Assembly: GCA_031368095.1 (NCBI GenBank)
Contig: JANLQX010000304.1
Location: 1-8,452 of the forward strand
DNA from: JANLQX01 sp031368095
GTDB lineage: Bacteria; Actinomycetota; Acidimicrobiia; Acidimicrobiales; JANYDT01
DNA: 8,452 bases
Direction of reading: 5' to 3'
Shown: piece after piece, positions 1 to 7,985 of the stretch
Numbering within the stretch: position 1 is the first letter of the stretch
Layout: every line of letters begins with the position of its first letter
Translations under genes and position numbers: made by a program
Notes under the pieces: model-generated
The model's input: the letters and a program-made list of their open reading frames with translations, nothing else
Database searches by the model: none
Told to the model about the DNA's origin: nothing

Positions 1-12
1 AGCCGCCACCCC

Positions 13-204
13 ATGAACATCCTCAACGCCCTTGTCGCCTTCCTCAACTTCGTCTTCGTCCCCGGCGTCGCTTATGGCGCACAACTGGCGCTTGGTGCGC
101 TTGGCGTCACGCTCATCTTCGGCATCCTGCGCTTCTCCAACTTTGCCCACGGCGATACCATGGCGTTCGGCACCATGACCGTGATCCTGTTCACATGGTG
201 GTTC
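13..204 (+). pseudogene. N-terminal fragment of a LivH-type branched-chain amino acid ABC transporter permease
   Basis: The first 64 residues from the ATG look like the N-terminus of a LivH-family inner-membrane permease, which moves leucine, isoleucine and valine with LivM and the LivF/LivG ATPases. Visible family features are the hydrophobic N-terminal segment, GALGVTLIFGILRFSNFAHG (residues 28-47; NFAHG is a family hallmark) and DTMAFGTM, then a second hydrophobic stretch ending TWWF. Full LivH proteins are about 290-340 residues with several membrane spans, so this is only the beginning. The wording recalls alphaproteobacterial LivH proteins, from memory and not from a search. Homology stops at about residue 64, where a basic hydrophilic tail in the same frame takes over. 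The fragment cannot be a working permease. No clear ribosome binding site is visible in the 12 bases before the ATG. It may be a misassembled read end or a genuine insertion remnant. Confidence 0.7.
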
Positions 205-291
205 CGGTGGGGCCGCAAGGCCCGGCGGCAGTCACGTCAGTCACATCCTGCGCAGGGTGCGCCCCGACGAACCGGCGAAGGAACACCGTGA
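205..291 (+). CDS. Basic C-terminal tail of an otherwise missing gene upstream of murJ (partial)
   Basis: After the LivH-like part, the frame continues for 28 residues rich in Arg, Gln and Pro (begins RWGRKARRQ, ends TGEGTP) and stops with TGA at 289-291. That stop overlaps the murJ GTG at 288-290 in a GTGA arrangement typical of genuine neighbouring genes in an operon. In mycobacteria the gene before mviN encodes a large secreted protein (Rv3909, DUF6049 type) with a C-terminal membrane anchor and a short basic cytoplasmic end, and this tail would fit that. The identity is inference: there is too little sequence to recognise a family. The tail being in frame with the LivH piece may be coincidence. 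Confidence 0.4.
   Translation, partial: RWGRKARRQSRQSHPAQGAPRRTGEGTP
277..282 (+). promoter_or_regulatory. Ribosome binding site deciding the murJ start
   Basis: GAAGGA lies five bases before the GTG at 288. It supports starting murJ there rather than at the upstream in-frame ATG at 195, whose extra 31 residues (Gly/Pro/Arg-rich) are not MurJ-like and cross the foreign junction near 204. Confidence 0.75.
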
Positions 292-1919
292 GTATCGGAC
301 GATCGACAGCACTCATGGCCGGCGGAACGCTGGCGTCTCGCCTCACCGGACTGGCGCGCACCGTGGTGTTCTTCTGGTTCGGCACCACGGCGCTGGCCGA
401 GACCTATACCAAGGCCAACAACACGCCCAACATGATCTTCGAGCTTGTCGTCGGCGGGGTGCTTTCGGCCACGCTGGTCCCGCTGTTCGTCGACCTCGCT
501 CGCCGACGAGGTCCGGCCGCCGACTCCGATACCGAGTACGCCAACAATTCTGATGGTGTCGACGCCATCGTCACGCTCGTGTCGGTGATCCTCGTCGTCG
601 CCGTCGTGGCGCTCTTCCTGCTGGCCCCGGCGTTGATGTGGATCGTGTTCCGTCGTCCCGACGAATCGGTCCAACGTCAACTTGGCACCGAACTGTTGCG
701 GCTCTTCGCGCCGCAGGTGGCCGTCTACGGCTTCGTCACGATCGCCACGTCGATGCTGAACGCCAGGCGACGATTTCTCGCCCCGATGCTGGCCCCGGTC
801 CTCAACAACCTCGTCGTCATCGTGGTGCTGTTGTGGGCGAGGCGGCTTGTGGTCAACCTTGTTCCCGACCAGGGCCAGCGCAGCACCGACTCACTCGCCA
901 CCCTGCGCGCCGTCGCCGCCGACGGACCGACCCGCCTGCTCCTCGGTCTCGGTACCACGGCCGGCGTGGTGGCGATGGGAGTGGCCCTTCTCGTGCCGTG
1001 GAGCCGAAGCGGTGCCCGCATCCGATGGAACTGGCAGCCCCGACACCCCGCCGTGCGCCGCATGGTCCGTCTGTCGGGTTGGACCTTCGGCTACGTGGCG
1101 GCAAATCTCGTCGCCCTGCAATTCGTCGCGGGAGCGCTCCCCGGGCGCGGCCAGTTCACCGCATACACCTTGGCGTACACGACGTTCTTTCTCCTTCCCC
1201 ACGGAATCTTCTCCGTGTCGGTGATGACGGCACTCCAGCCGGAGCTCTCGCTCGCCTACCTTGAACGCAAGCGCGGCGTGTTCCGCCGACACCTCACCAG
1301 CGGTATCCGTTCCATCCTCGCCGTCACCCTGCCGGCCGCCGCCGGATACCTTGCCCTCGCCCCATCGATCATGCGGATCTTCGTTGTCGGAGATCTCACC
1401 CCGCAAGGTTCGCGGCTCGTCGCCGATGTCCTTCGGTGCTTCGTGGTGGGACTTCCGGCGTTCAGCGTGTATCTGCTCCTCATGAATGCCTGCAAGGCCA
1501 TGCTCGACACGCGTTCGACATTTGTTATCAACTGCGTCGAGAACGCCATCAATATCGTTCTCGCCGGGCTGTTCGTTCGTCTTGGATTCGGTGCCCAGGG
1601 ACTCGGGGCGGCATTCGCCGCGGCGTACATCCTCGCCGTCCTTCTCGCCGGGGCCTACGTAGCTCGACGGACCGGGGGACTCGACGTTGCCGCTCTCGTC
1701 GTCGCCGGTCGCAAGATGCTCACCGCCAGCGTCGCCATGGGCCTGGTCGTATGGGCCAGCGCCCGCGGCCTTCACGCCGCACTGGGTGGTCGCTTCGCCA
1801 TCGTCGAGGTCGGGGTTGCGGCGATCCTCGGTGTTAGCGTCTACGCCGTCCTCGGGCGTGCTCTTGCCATCACCGAAGTCGAATCCGTGATGCGCAGCGT
1901 GCGTCGCCGGCTTCGCTGA
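288..1919 (+). CDS. murJ: MurJ/MviN-family lipid II flippase
   Basis: A 543-residue polytopic membrane protein of the MOP-exporter superfamily. The family flips undecaprenyl-linked peptidoglycan precursor (lipid II) from the cytoplasmic to the outer face of the membrane. The N-terminus shows the signature ASRLTGLARTVVFFWFG, with Arg18 and Arg24 at the same numbers as the functionally important arginines of E. coli MurJ. NNTPNMIFELVVGGVLSATL (residues 44-63) follows, then a VP. The E. coli Asp39 position appears to be Glu38 here. Many hydrophobic segments cover the rest, consistent with about 14 spans. The GTG start is supported by GAAGGA five bases upstream and by the overlap with the preceding stop. 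Unlike mycobacterial MviN (about 1,180 residues), it ends soon after the transmembrane core, with no fused kinase-like domain or ectodomain. Those parts are encoded separately from 2937. degV follows after 36 bases, so co-transcription is likely. Confidence 0.93.
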   Translation: MSIGRSTALMAGGTLASRLTGLARTVVFFWFGTTALAETYTKANNTPNMIFELVVGGVLSATLVPLFVDLARRRGPAADSDTEYANNSDGVDAIVTLVSVILVVAVVALFLLAPALMWIVFRRPDESVQRQLGTELLRLFAPQVAVYGFVTIATSMLNARRRFLAPMLAPVLNNLVVIVVLLWARRLVVNLVPDQGQRSTDSLATLRAVAADGPTRLLLGLGTTAGVVAMGVALLVPWSRSGARIRWNWQPRHPAVRRMVRLSGWTFGYVAANLVALQFVAGALPGRGQFTAYTLAYTTFFLLPHGIFSVSVMTALQPELSLAYLERKRGVFRRHLTSGIRSILAVTLPAAAGYLALAPSIMRIFVVGDLTPQGSRLVADVLRCFVVGLPAFSVYLLLMNACKAMLDTRSTFVINCVENAINIVLAGLFVRLGFGAQGLGAAFAAAYILAVLLAGAYVARRTGGLDVAALVVAGRKMLTASVAMGLVVWASARGLHAALGGRFAIVEVGVAAILGVSVYAVLGRALAITEVESVMRSVRRRLR

Positions 1920-1955
1920 CGCCCCGCTCGCAAACCTCTCGAATCAGGCCCACCG

Positions 1956-2825
1956 ATGACGACCATCCGCATTGTGACCGACTCCTCCTCGGACCTGACC
2001 GATGAACAAGTGAGCACCTACGGCATCGTCGTGGTCCCGTTGACGGTGCGTTTCGGAAACGACGAGTTCGTCGACCGGCGAGATCTCACCCCGCAAACGT
2101 TCTGGAGCAAGGTCGCGGCGTCGGCCACCCTGCCGGAAACGGCGGCGCCGTCGCCCGGCGCGTTTGAAGCCGCCTTTCGCCAAGCGATAGCCGACGGATG
2201 CCCCGGCATCGTGTGTTTGAACCTTTCGTCGAAACTCTCGGCCACGTACTCTGCCGCCTGTCTCGGCGCCAAAGCCGTGGAGGGCGAGATCGACATACGG
2301 GTCATCGATTCGCTGTCCATCACCTCGGGCCTCGGATCGATGGCCGTCGCCGCGGGCGCCGTCGCCGCGGCCGGTGGAGGCATCGATGCAGTGGCCGAGG
2401 CCGTCACGTCGCGTATCGGCCATACCCGGGTGCTGGCGGCTCTCGACACGCTCGACAACCTGAAGAAGGGTGGGCGGATCGGTGGAGCACAGGCCTTCCT
2501 GGGCACGCTGCTCTCGATCAAGCCGCTTATCGACGTGAGTTCGGGCTCCGTCGTCGAGGCCGGAAAGCAACGTACGCGAGGTCGCTCTCTGGCCGCTCTG
2601 GCCGACCTCGTGAAGGCTGACCTCGCCACGCATGGTGCTATTTCTGATCTGTCGCTTCGCCACGGCGATGCCAAGGACGTGGACGCCATGATCAACCTGC
2701 TCACCGCCTACGTTCCGATGGAGCAGATATCGATCGGCCAGATCGGCGCCGTCATCGGTACGCACGGCGGCCCTGGCGTGATGGGTCTCACGTACGTGAC
2801 GGGCCGCACCGGGACCCAGCGTTGA
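1956..2825 (+). CDS. DegV family protein (fatty-acid-binding, FakB-like)
   Basis: A 289-residue soluble protein of the DegV family. Members bind a fatty acid between two domains; in Firmicutes, FakB presents it to the kinase FakA for phosphorylation and phospholipid synthesis. Visible motifs are TDSSSDL near the N-terminus (residues 8-14), TAAPSPG (62-68, the usual T/S-QPSP loop), LSSKLSATYSAA (90-101), the DNLKKGGRIGG segment (167-177) and the C-terminal THGGPGVMG (269-277). Length is normal for the family. The ATG follows murJ by 36 bases, with only a weak purine stretch (TCAGG) before it. No FakA-like Dak-domain gene is in the window, so the acyl partner is unknown. Its place between murJ and the kinase is unusual against the mycobacterial order and may tie membrane-lipid supply to precursor export, but that is inference. 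Confidence 0.92.
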   Translation: MTTIRIVTDSSSDLTDEQVSTYGIVVVPLTVRFGNDEFVDRRDLTPQTFWSKVAASATLPETAAPSPGAFEAAFRQAIADGCPGIVCLNLSSKLSATYSAACLGAKAVEGEIDIRVIDSLSITSGLGSMAVAAGAVAAAGGGIDAVAEAVTSRIGHTRVLAALDTLDNLKKGGRIGGAQAFLGTLLSIKPLIDVSSGSVVEAGKQRTRGRSLAALADLVKADLATHGAISDLSLRHGDAKDVDAMINLLTAYVPMEQISIGQIGAVIGTHGGPGVMGLTYVTGRTGTQR

Positions 2826-2936
2826 ACGGCCCAGCCGGTAACGTCAGCCGGCGACGGTAACGAACGGCAGGGGTGCATCATCTGGGACGACAAATCCGGG
2901 GGTGACGGTGTTCACCGCAACAACGGCCCTCGGGCG
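2826..2936 (+). promoter_or_regulatory. Intergenic region before the kinase, with small inverted repeats
   Basis: This 111-bp gap is the longest on the + strand between murJ and the sigma factor. It holds CGGTG-TT-CACCG at 2906-2917, a perfect 12-bp dyad about 20 bases before the kinase start, and a weak stem GCCGG/CCGGC (2834-2838 with 2848-2852) just after degV. The first could be an operator and the second a weak attenuator; neither is proven. No convincing -10/-35 pair was seen. The kinase reading frame is open without a stop right back to the degV stop, but there is no ATG, GTG or TTG in frame before 2937. Confidence 0.35.
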
Positions 2937-4593
2937 GTGGGTGGAACCGCCGCGCCATCCGTGCCCGGAGCCCCGTCGACATCATCGCCGATGGCGCCGG
3001 GTGCGTCCGCGTTGACGGCGGAAATTGGCGACGTCCTCGGCGGCCGGTACCGCCTCACCCGCCCAATCGCGCGTGGCGGTATGGCCGAGGTCTGGGAAGG
3101 CGTCGATGCCACCTTGGATCGCGACGTCGCGCTCAAGCTCCTCCATTCCCATTTGGCCGACGATCCCGGCTTCGTGTCTCGCTTCCATCGCGAGGCTCGA
3201 GCCGTCGCCCGCCTCGCCCACCCCAATGTCGTCGCCGTCTTCGACACCGGTATCGACGCCATTCCGGTCGGCCGTCCGGGCGCCGGACTACCTCGCGCCT
3301 TCTTGGTCATGGAGTTGCTGCGCGGTCACTCGGTCCGCGTGCTTTCTCAGCAAGGCGTCACCATCCGTCGGGCGGTATGGATCGTCGCCGAAGCAGCTCG
3401 CGGCCTCGGGTATGCCCACCGCCAGGGCCTCGTTCACCGTGACGTGAAACCGGCAAACATCCTGGTCACCGATACCGGCATGGTCAAGGTCGTGGACTTC
3501 GGCATCGCCAAAGTGACGGGTGGAATCGACCGCTCCGCCGAGGACCTCACCCAGGCGGGGGCCGTTCTCGGCACGGCCAAATACCTCTCCCCCGAGCAGG
3601 TCGAAGGGGGCGACGTCGATGCCCGCGCCGACGTGTACTCCCTCGGCGTCGTGCTCTACGAACTGGTCTGCGGGCGTCCTCCCTTCGTCGGAAAGAACGA
3701 CATGGGAACGGCGCTCCAGCACATCAAGGACGCGCCGCCGCCCCCGCGTTCGGTTCGCTCGGGAATCCCCCGCTCCCTCGAAGCGCTGATCCTTTCGGCG
3801 CTGGCCAAGGATCCCAACGATCGTCCGGCCAACGCCGACGCCTTCGCCGCGTCACTGACCGCCCTCGACCTGTCCGACGACGACGCCGTCCCGGCCATCA
3901 CCCGCACGGCGGCCGACCACACACCACCCGCCGGACTCCGCCTTCGTGATGACGACACGCGCCTCGACACCGCCACCCGGGTCCGTCCCCCGCCGCGCAT
4001 CGACCGAACCGACCGGGTCGAACCGGTCTCGCGGCCGGTCACGGCGACAACTGGCCGAGGTCGGCGCGCCCTTCTCCGCGGCCTTCTGGCACTCATCGCC
4101 ATCGCCGGAGGCATTGGGGCCGGACTCCAAGTCGCCGAGCGGACCGTGAAGACCAAGGCCGAGCCGATCCCACTGTCCGGAATCCGGTCATTCGATCCGG
4201 AGGGCGATGGGCGGGAGAACGACGACATCCTCAAACTGGCCATCGACGGCAACACGGCGACCGCTTGGGAAAGTCAGGGCTACCCCACCAGGGCCATCGA
4301 CGGGAAAAACGGCATCGGTGTGGTCCTTGATCTCGGAACCGACCGCGCCGTCAGGTCGGTGCAGGTTGATTCCTACGACCAGGGCTGGAGCGGCGAGATT
4401 TACGTCTCCTCCCGCCCGGCCCCGACCTTGGCCGAATGGGGCGCAGCCGCCGGAGATTTCCGCAACGCTGTCAATGGCTCGTTCACCGTGGCGCTCACCC
4501 CCACCAACGGGCGCTACGTCCTGGTGTGGATCACCGATCTCGGCCCCAAGCGAGGCTCGACCTTCAAAGCAGCGCTGAGCGAACTACGCGTGT

Positions 4594-4601
<8 letters not shown>
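2937..4601 (+). CDS. Membrane Ser/Thr protein kinase with MviN-type galactose-binding-like ectodomain
   Basis: A 554-residue Hanks-type (PknB-like) kinase. The cytoplasmic catalytic domain spans about residues 36-308. It has the glycine loop ARGGMAEVW (45-53), ATP lysine K67 in VALKLL, helix-C glutamate E86, HRDVKPAN (167-174, catalytic D169), metal-binding DFG (187-189), GTAKYLSPEQ (212-221) and DVYSLG (232-237). All key residues are present, so activity is expected. A Pro/Arg/Thr-rich juxtamembrane stretch (about 320-376) leads to one membrane span (about 378-399). The outer domain (about 412-554) has LAIDGNTATAWESQGY, KNGIGVVLDLG and a closing LSELRVYG, typical of discoidin/galactose-binding-like folds and resembling the C-terminus of mycobacterial MviN. 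Mycobacterial MviN carries a pseudokinase fused to MurJ; here the kinase is separate and intact. The GTG start lacks a clear ribosome binding site; ATG 2991 (residue 19) is an alternative. It overlaps the sigma gene by 8 bases. Confidence 0.93.
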
Positions 4602-5248
<647 letters not shown>

Positions 5249-5259
<11 letters not shown>

Positions 5260-6538
5260 TCGATCTCCGTCCGGGACTCACCCGGGTGACGCCACCCTCC
5301 TGTTCCTGGGAGACGTGGTCCACGAGGCCGACGCCGCCGCGCTCATCGACGAACTGGCCGGCGACCCCGAGACCGCCAACGACGCCACCTTTGGCCCGAC
5401 CGCCATCAGCGCAGCGTGGACCCATGTCACGACGTGCGATTCCTGCTCGGCTCGCCGGATTGCGCTCCTGGCTCGCATCGACATACTCCTGACCGAGCTC
5501 CCGGACCGCTCGGAGCCACAAACGGACTCCGCCGATCTCGATCGGCGTGTGACGAATGCCGTCCGCGAACTCGTCCCGAGCCCTGGCGCGGTACCGCCGG
5601 TGATGTCGTCGGCCACGTCCCACCGGCGCGGATTCCTCGCCGGGCTGCGTCGTGGAAAGGCTGGCGGGGGGGCCTCTGGTGCCGGCGGCGGCGGCGTTTT
5701 AGCCGGCCGTCGAACGTGGGTCGTTGGGGCTGCCCTTGCGCTGAGCGTGGTCGCCGCCACGATCGTGCTCCGGCCGCAGACATCGCAGACCGACGCCATC
5801 GCGCCCGCCACCACGAAGCTGACGACCCGAACGACGACGGCATTCACCTCGGACACCACTGCGGCAGCGGCGGATGCAGCAGCGGCAGCAGCTGAAACGC
5901 AAGCCGCAACGCTCGAGGAGGCAACGACGTCACCGTCGAGTGCCAGTGCAGATACCGTTGCGCGACGAACACCCGGAGCAGCCGCTAAAGCCGACGCAGA
6001 GGTGTTAGACGAGGCCCCACCGCCGTCGGCCGGCAATGCCATGGCCGCTCCTGCCCCGTCGCCCGTGGCTCCGTCTCCCCCGCCGCTGGCCGCTCCGCTC
6101 ACGACCCCGCCGAGCAGCGCCACGCTAAACCGGTCAAAAAAGGTCGTGGCGCCGAACGAGCCAGTGCCAACCGCTGCTCCTGTGGCCGCCGGGGGCGCCA
6201 GCGTCGCCCCGGCGGTACCCCGGCCGGCAGCTGGGACCGACGTCGATCTCGGCGCGTTCACCGTTGCTACTGACGTCCTCGACCGATTCGCCGCGGTGCT
6301 CAGTCCCAAATCATCGGCGACGACCATCGATGCCGCCCTTGCGCCAGCGGCGGCCGCACCTCAGGCCTCCGGGGCTCCTCTCCCATGCCCGCAACCGCTC
6401 CCGGGCGGGCGGGCCACCGCGACCGTCGGGGGCATTGCCGTCGTCGTGGTTCGCCTCGTCGACCCGACCGGCGCCAATGACGTTGTGCTTAACGCCAGCA
6501 CGTGCGTGGAGATCGCGCGGCGACCGTCGCCGACGTGA
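5249..6538 (+). CDS. Membrane-anchored zinc-finger anti-sigma factor (probable), long extracytoplasmic tail
   Basis: A 429-residue single-pass protein that probably holds the adjacent sigma factor inactive at the membrane. The cytoplasmic part has HVTTCDSC (H59, C63, C66), the H-x3-C-x2-C signature of zinc-binding anti-sigma domains; H25 is a possible further ligand but is further upstream than usual. A Gly-rich stretch (about 137-150) precedes one hydrophobic span (about 157-174). Outside lies a long low-complexity Ala/Pro/Thr/Ser linker (about 175-340). It ends in a compact hydrophobic C-terminal segment with C380 and C419, which could form a disulfide. The linker uses more GCA, GCT and GCG codons than neighbouring genes, as fast-changing linkers often do. 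Mycobacterial RsmA is much shorter, so the tail is the distinctive part. Function rests on the zinc motif, topology and position; family-level identity of the outer part is unknown. Confidence 0.78.
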
Positions 6539-6559
6539 ACTCGGTGGTACGTGGGCCAG

Positions 6560-6565
6560 TACGCT
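6560..6565 (+). promoter_or_regulatory. Likely -10 element of a leaderless promoter
   Basis: TACGCT fits the TAnnnT actinobacterial -10 pattern and ends seven bases before the GTG at 6573. Transcription would then start at or next to the start codon. No ribosome binding site is present before that GTG, which agrees with a leaderless transcript. No convincing -35 element was found. Confidence 0.45.
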
Positions 6566-6572
6566 CGCCCTC

Positions 6573-6875
6573 GTGAGCGAAGAGCAGCAGGCATCCGGCG
6601 ACTGGGCGAGTCAACTCGTCGATGACCTCGAAGGCGTCGTCAAGTCGATCACGGCCAAGACCACGCAACCGATCCGGTCAATCGCGCGAGCCTTGGTCTA
6701 CGGCCTGTGCATGCTCGGCCTTGGCGTGGCCATGGTGTTGTTGTTCACCATCGGGGCCGTTCGCGGGCTGACCAACCTGGTTGGTGGGCGGGCATGGCTG
6801 GCCGACGCCATCCTCGGGGGAATCTTCGTGGCCGCTGGCCTGTTGTTGTGGTCGAAGCGCCGTCTGCGTTCCTGA
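6573..6875 (+). CDS. Small two-span membrane protein, unknown function (phage-holin/DUF1469-like layout)
   Basis: A 100-residue protein. An acidic, amphipathic N-terminus (about residues 1-38, including WASQLVDDLEGVVKSIT) precedes two hydrophobic segments (about 41-63 and 76-93) and a basic end WSKRRLRS, predicted to lie in the cytoplasm. This layout resembles the small membrane proteins often labelled putative holin superfamily or DUF1469, but no diagnostic motif is visible and I do not assign a function. The frame is open further upstream into the anti-sigma gene, but that part is only a shadow. The GTG at 6573 is chosen because protein-like character begins there and a TACGCT -10 box sits just before it. 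It begins 34 bases after the anti-sigma stop and ends 69 bases before trxB. It appears to be an extra gene relative to the mycobacterial cluster. Confidence 0.75.
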   Translation: MSEEQQASGDWASQLVDDLEGVVKSITAKTTQPIRSIARALVYGLCMLGLGVAMVLLFTIGAVRGLTNLVGGRAWLADAILGGIFVAAGLLLWSKRRLRS

Positions 6876-6884
6876 CCCAAGCCC

Positions 6885-6897
6885 GTCCGACTCGGAC
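6885..6897 (+). repeat. Inverted repeat GTCCGA-C-TCGGAC upstream of trxB
   Basis: Two perfect 6-bp arms flank a single central base. The centre is too tight for a normal RNA hairpin, so if functional it is more likely a protein-binding site on DNA. It lies about 50 bases before the trxB start. Confidence 0.4.
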
Positions 6898-6905
6898 ACC
6901 CAGGC

Positions 6906-6921
6906 TCGGCACGGGTGCCGA
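6906..6921 (+). repeat. Inverted repeat TCGGCAC-GG-GTGCCGA upstream of trxB
   Basis: Perfect 7-bp arms flank GG, a 16-bp dyad about 24 bases before the trxB GTG. Together with the neighbouring dyad it fills the short gap before trxB. It could be an operator for the thioredoxin genes or, less likely for lack of a T-run, a terminator for the preceding gene. Confidence 0.45.
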
Positions 6922-6934
6922 CGTCGAACAACTC

Positions 6935-6940
6935 AGGAGA
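6935..6940 (+). promoter_or_regulatory. Strong ribosome binding site of trxB
   Basis: AGGAGA ends four bases before GTG 6945. It decides that start over the in-frame GTG at 6915, which falls inside the 16-bp dyad. Confidence 0.85.
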
Positions 6941-6944
6941 AATT

Positions 6945-7937
6945 GTGTCAACTGCAGATCCCGCGACAACTTCCGCGACCGCCCATGATCACGACGTTCA
7001 CGACGTGATCATTGTTGGTTCCGGTCCGGCCGGGCTCACGGCCGCCATCTACACCGCCCGCGCCAGCCTGAAGCCCCTGGTCATCGAGGGTGAAATCAGC
7101 TCCACCGGGGACCAGCCCGGGGGTCAGCTGATGCTCACCACCGAAGTCGAGAACTTCCCCGGATTCGAACATGGCATTCAGGGTCCGGAACTGATGATGA
7201 CCATGCGGGCCCAAGCGGCCCGCTTCGGCGCCGTTTTCGAGACCGCCAAAGTGACCTCGGTCGATTTCGAGTCGAAGCCGTTCGTCGTACATGTCGGCGA
7301 GACCAGCCACCGCGCTCACAGCGTCATCATTTCCACCGGGGCTCGGGCCCTCATGCTGGGCGTCGACGCCGAGGTACGCCTGCTCGGTCACGGACTTTCG
7401 ACCTGCGCGACCTGCGACGGGTTCTTCTTCCGAGGACAGGAGATCGCGGTGGTCGGCGGCGGCGATTCCGCGATGGAGGAAGCGATGTTTTTAACCAAGT
7501 TCGCCTCCAAAGTCACCGTGGTCCATCGACGTGACTCACTTCGCGCTTCCAAGATCATGGCGGACCGGGCCAAGGCCAATCCCAAGATCGACTTCGCCTG
7601 GAACAGCCAGGTCGTCGACCTTCTCGGGGACACCAAGCTTGAAGGCGCCGTCCTTGAGGACACCATCACCGGCGAGCGGCGGACCATTGCGGTCACCGGC
7701 ATGTTCGTGGCGATCGGGCATGTGCCCAACACCGATCTGGTCAAAGGCCAGCTCACCCTCGATGATGCGGGGTACCTCGTGACCGAAGCCAAGTCATCGC
7801 GAACGAACGTGCCCGGCGTGTTTGCGTGCGGCGACGTCCAAGATCACACGTATCGCCAAGCAATTACGGCCGCTGGATCGGGTTGTATGGCTGCCATCGA
7901 CACGGAGCGCTACTTGGAGTCCATACACGCTTCCTAA
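6945..7937 (+). CDS. trxB: Thioredoxin reductase (NADPH)
   Basis: A 330-residue flavoprotein that passes electrons from NADPH through FAD and a redox disulfide to thioredoxin in the cytoplasm. Visible motifs are the FAD-binding GSGPAG (25-30) and QPGGQLMLTTEVENFPGF, the active-site CATC followed by DG (C154 and C157), the NADPH-binding GGGDSAMEEA (171-180) with HRRDSLRAS just after, and the second FAD motif GVFACGDVQD (291-300) followed by YRQAITAAGSGCMAA. Length is normal for low-molecular-weight bacterial TrxB, apart from a short polar N-terminal extension rich in Thr, Asp and His before the first beta strand. trxA follows 48 bases downstream, so the pair probably share a transcript. No SigR-like GGGAAT/GTT promoter, as known for Streptomyces trxBA, was seen upstream. 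Confidence 0.97.
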   Translation: MSTADPATTSATAHDHDVHDVIIVGSGPAGLTAAIYTARASLKPLVIEGEISSTGDQPGGQLMLTTEVENFPGFEHGIQGPELMMTMRAQAARFGAVFETAKVTSVDFESKPFVVHVGETSHRAHSVIISTGARALMLGVDAEVRLLGHGLSTCATCDGFFFRGQEIAVVGGGDSAMEEAMFLTKFASKVTVVHRRDSLRASKIMADRAKANPKIDFAWNSQVVDLLGDTKLEGAVLEDTITGERRTIAVTGMFVAIGHVPNTDLVKGQLTLDDAGYLVTEAKSSRTNVPGVFACGDVQDHTYRQAITAAGSGCMAAIDTERYLESIHAS

Positions 7938-7985
7938 GGCTTCTCCGAGCCCCACAACCTCCGCTTTGCTTCACTACCCACAGAA

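Noticed and set aside
195..287. Extension of murJ to the in-frame ATG at 195
   Set aside because: The added residues do not resemble MurJ, they cross the foreign junction near 204, and the GTG at 288 has a well-spaced GAAGGA.
891..1775. 294-codon minus-strand open frame opposite murJ
   Set aside because: Its composition is Gly/Glu/Arg/His-rich with no domain, and the + strand carries a clear MurJ throughout.
5278..6327. 349-codon open frame on the minus strand opposite the anti-sigma gene
   Set aside because: It is Ala/Ser/Val low-complexity, mirrors the repetitive GC-rich + strand linker, and has no ribosome binding site or recognisable motif.
6264..6572. Longer version of the small membrane protein starting inside the anti-sigma gene
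   Set aside because: The upstream part is a frame-shifted shadow of the anti-sigma gene, and the leaderless GTG at 6573 fits the promoter and the protein's character.
6914..6944. trxB start at GTG 6915
   Set aside because: The codon lies inside a dyad without a ribosome binding site, while GTG 6945 has AGGAGA at good spacing.
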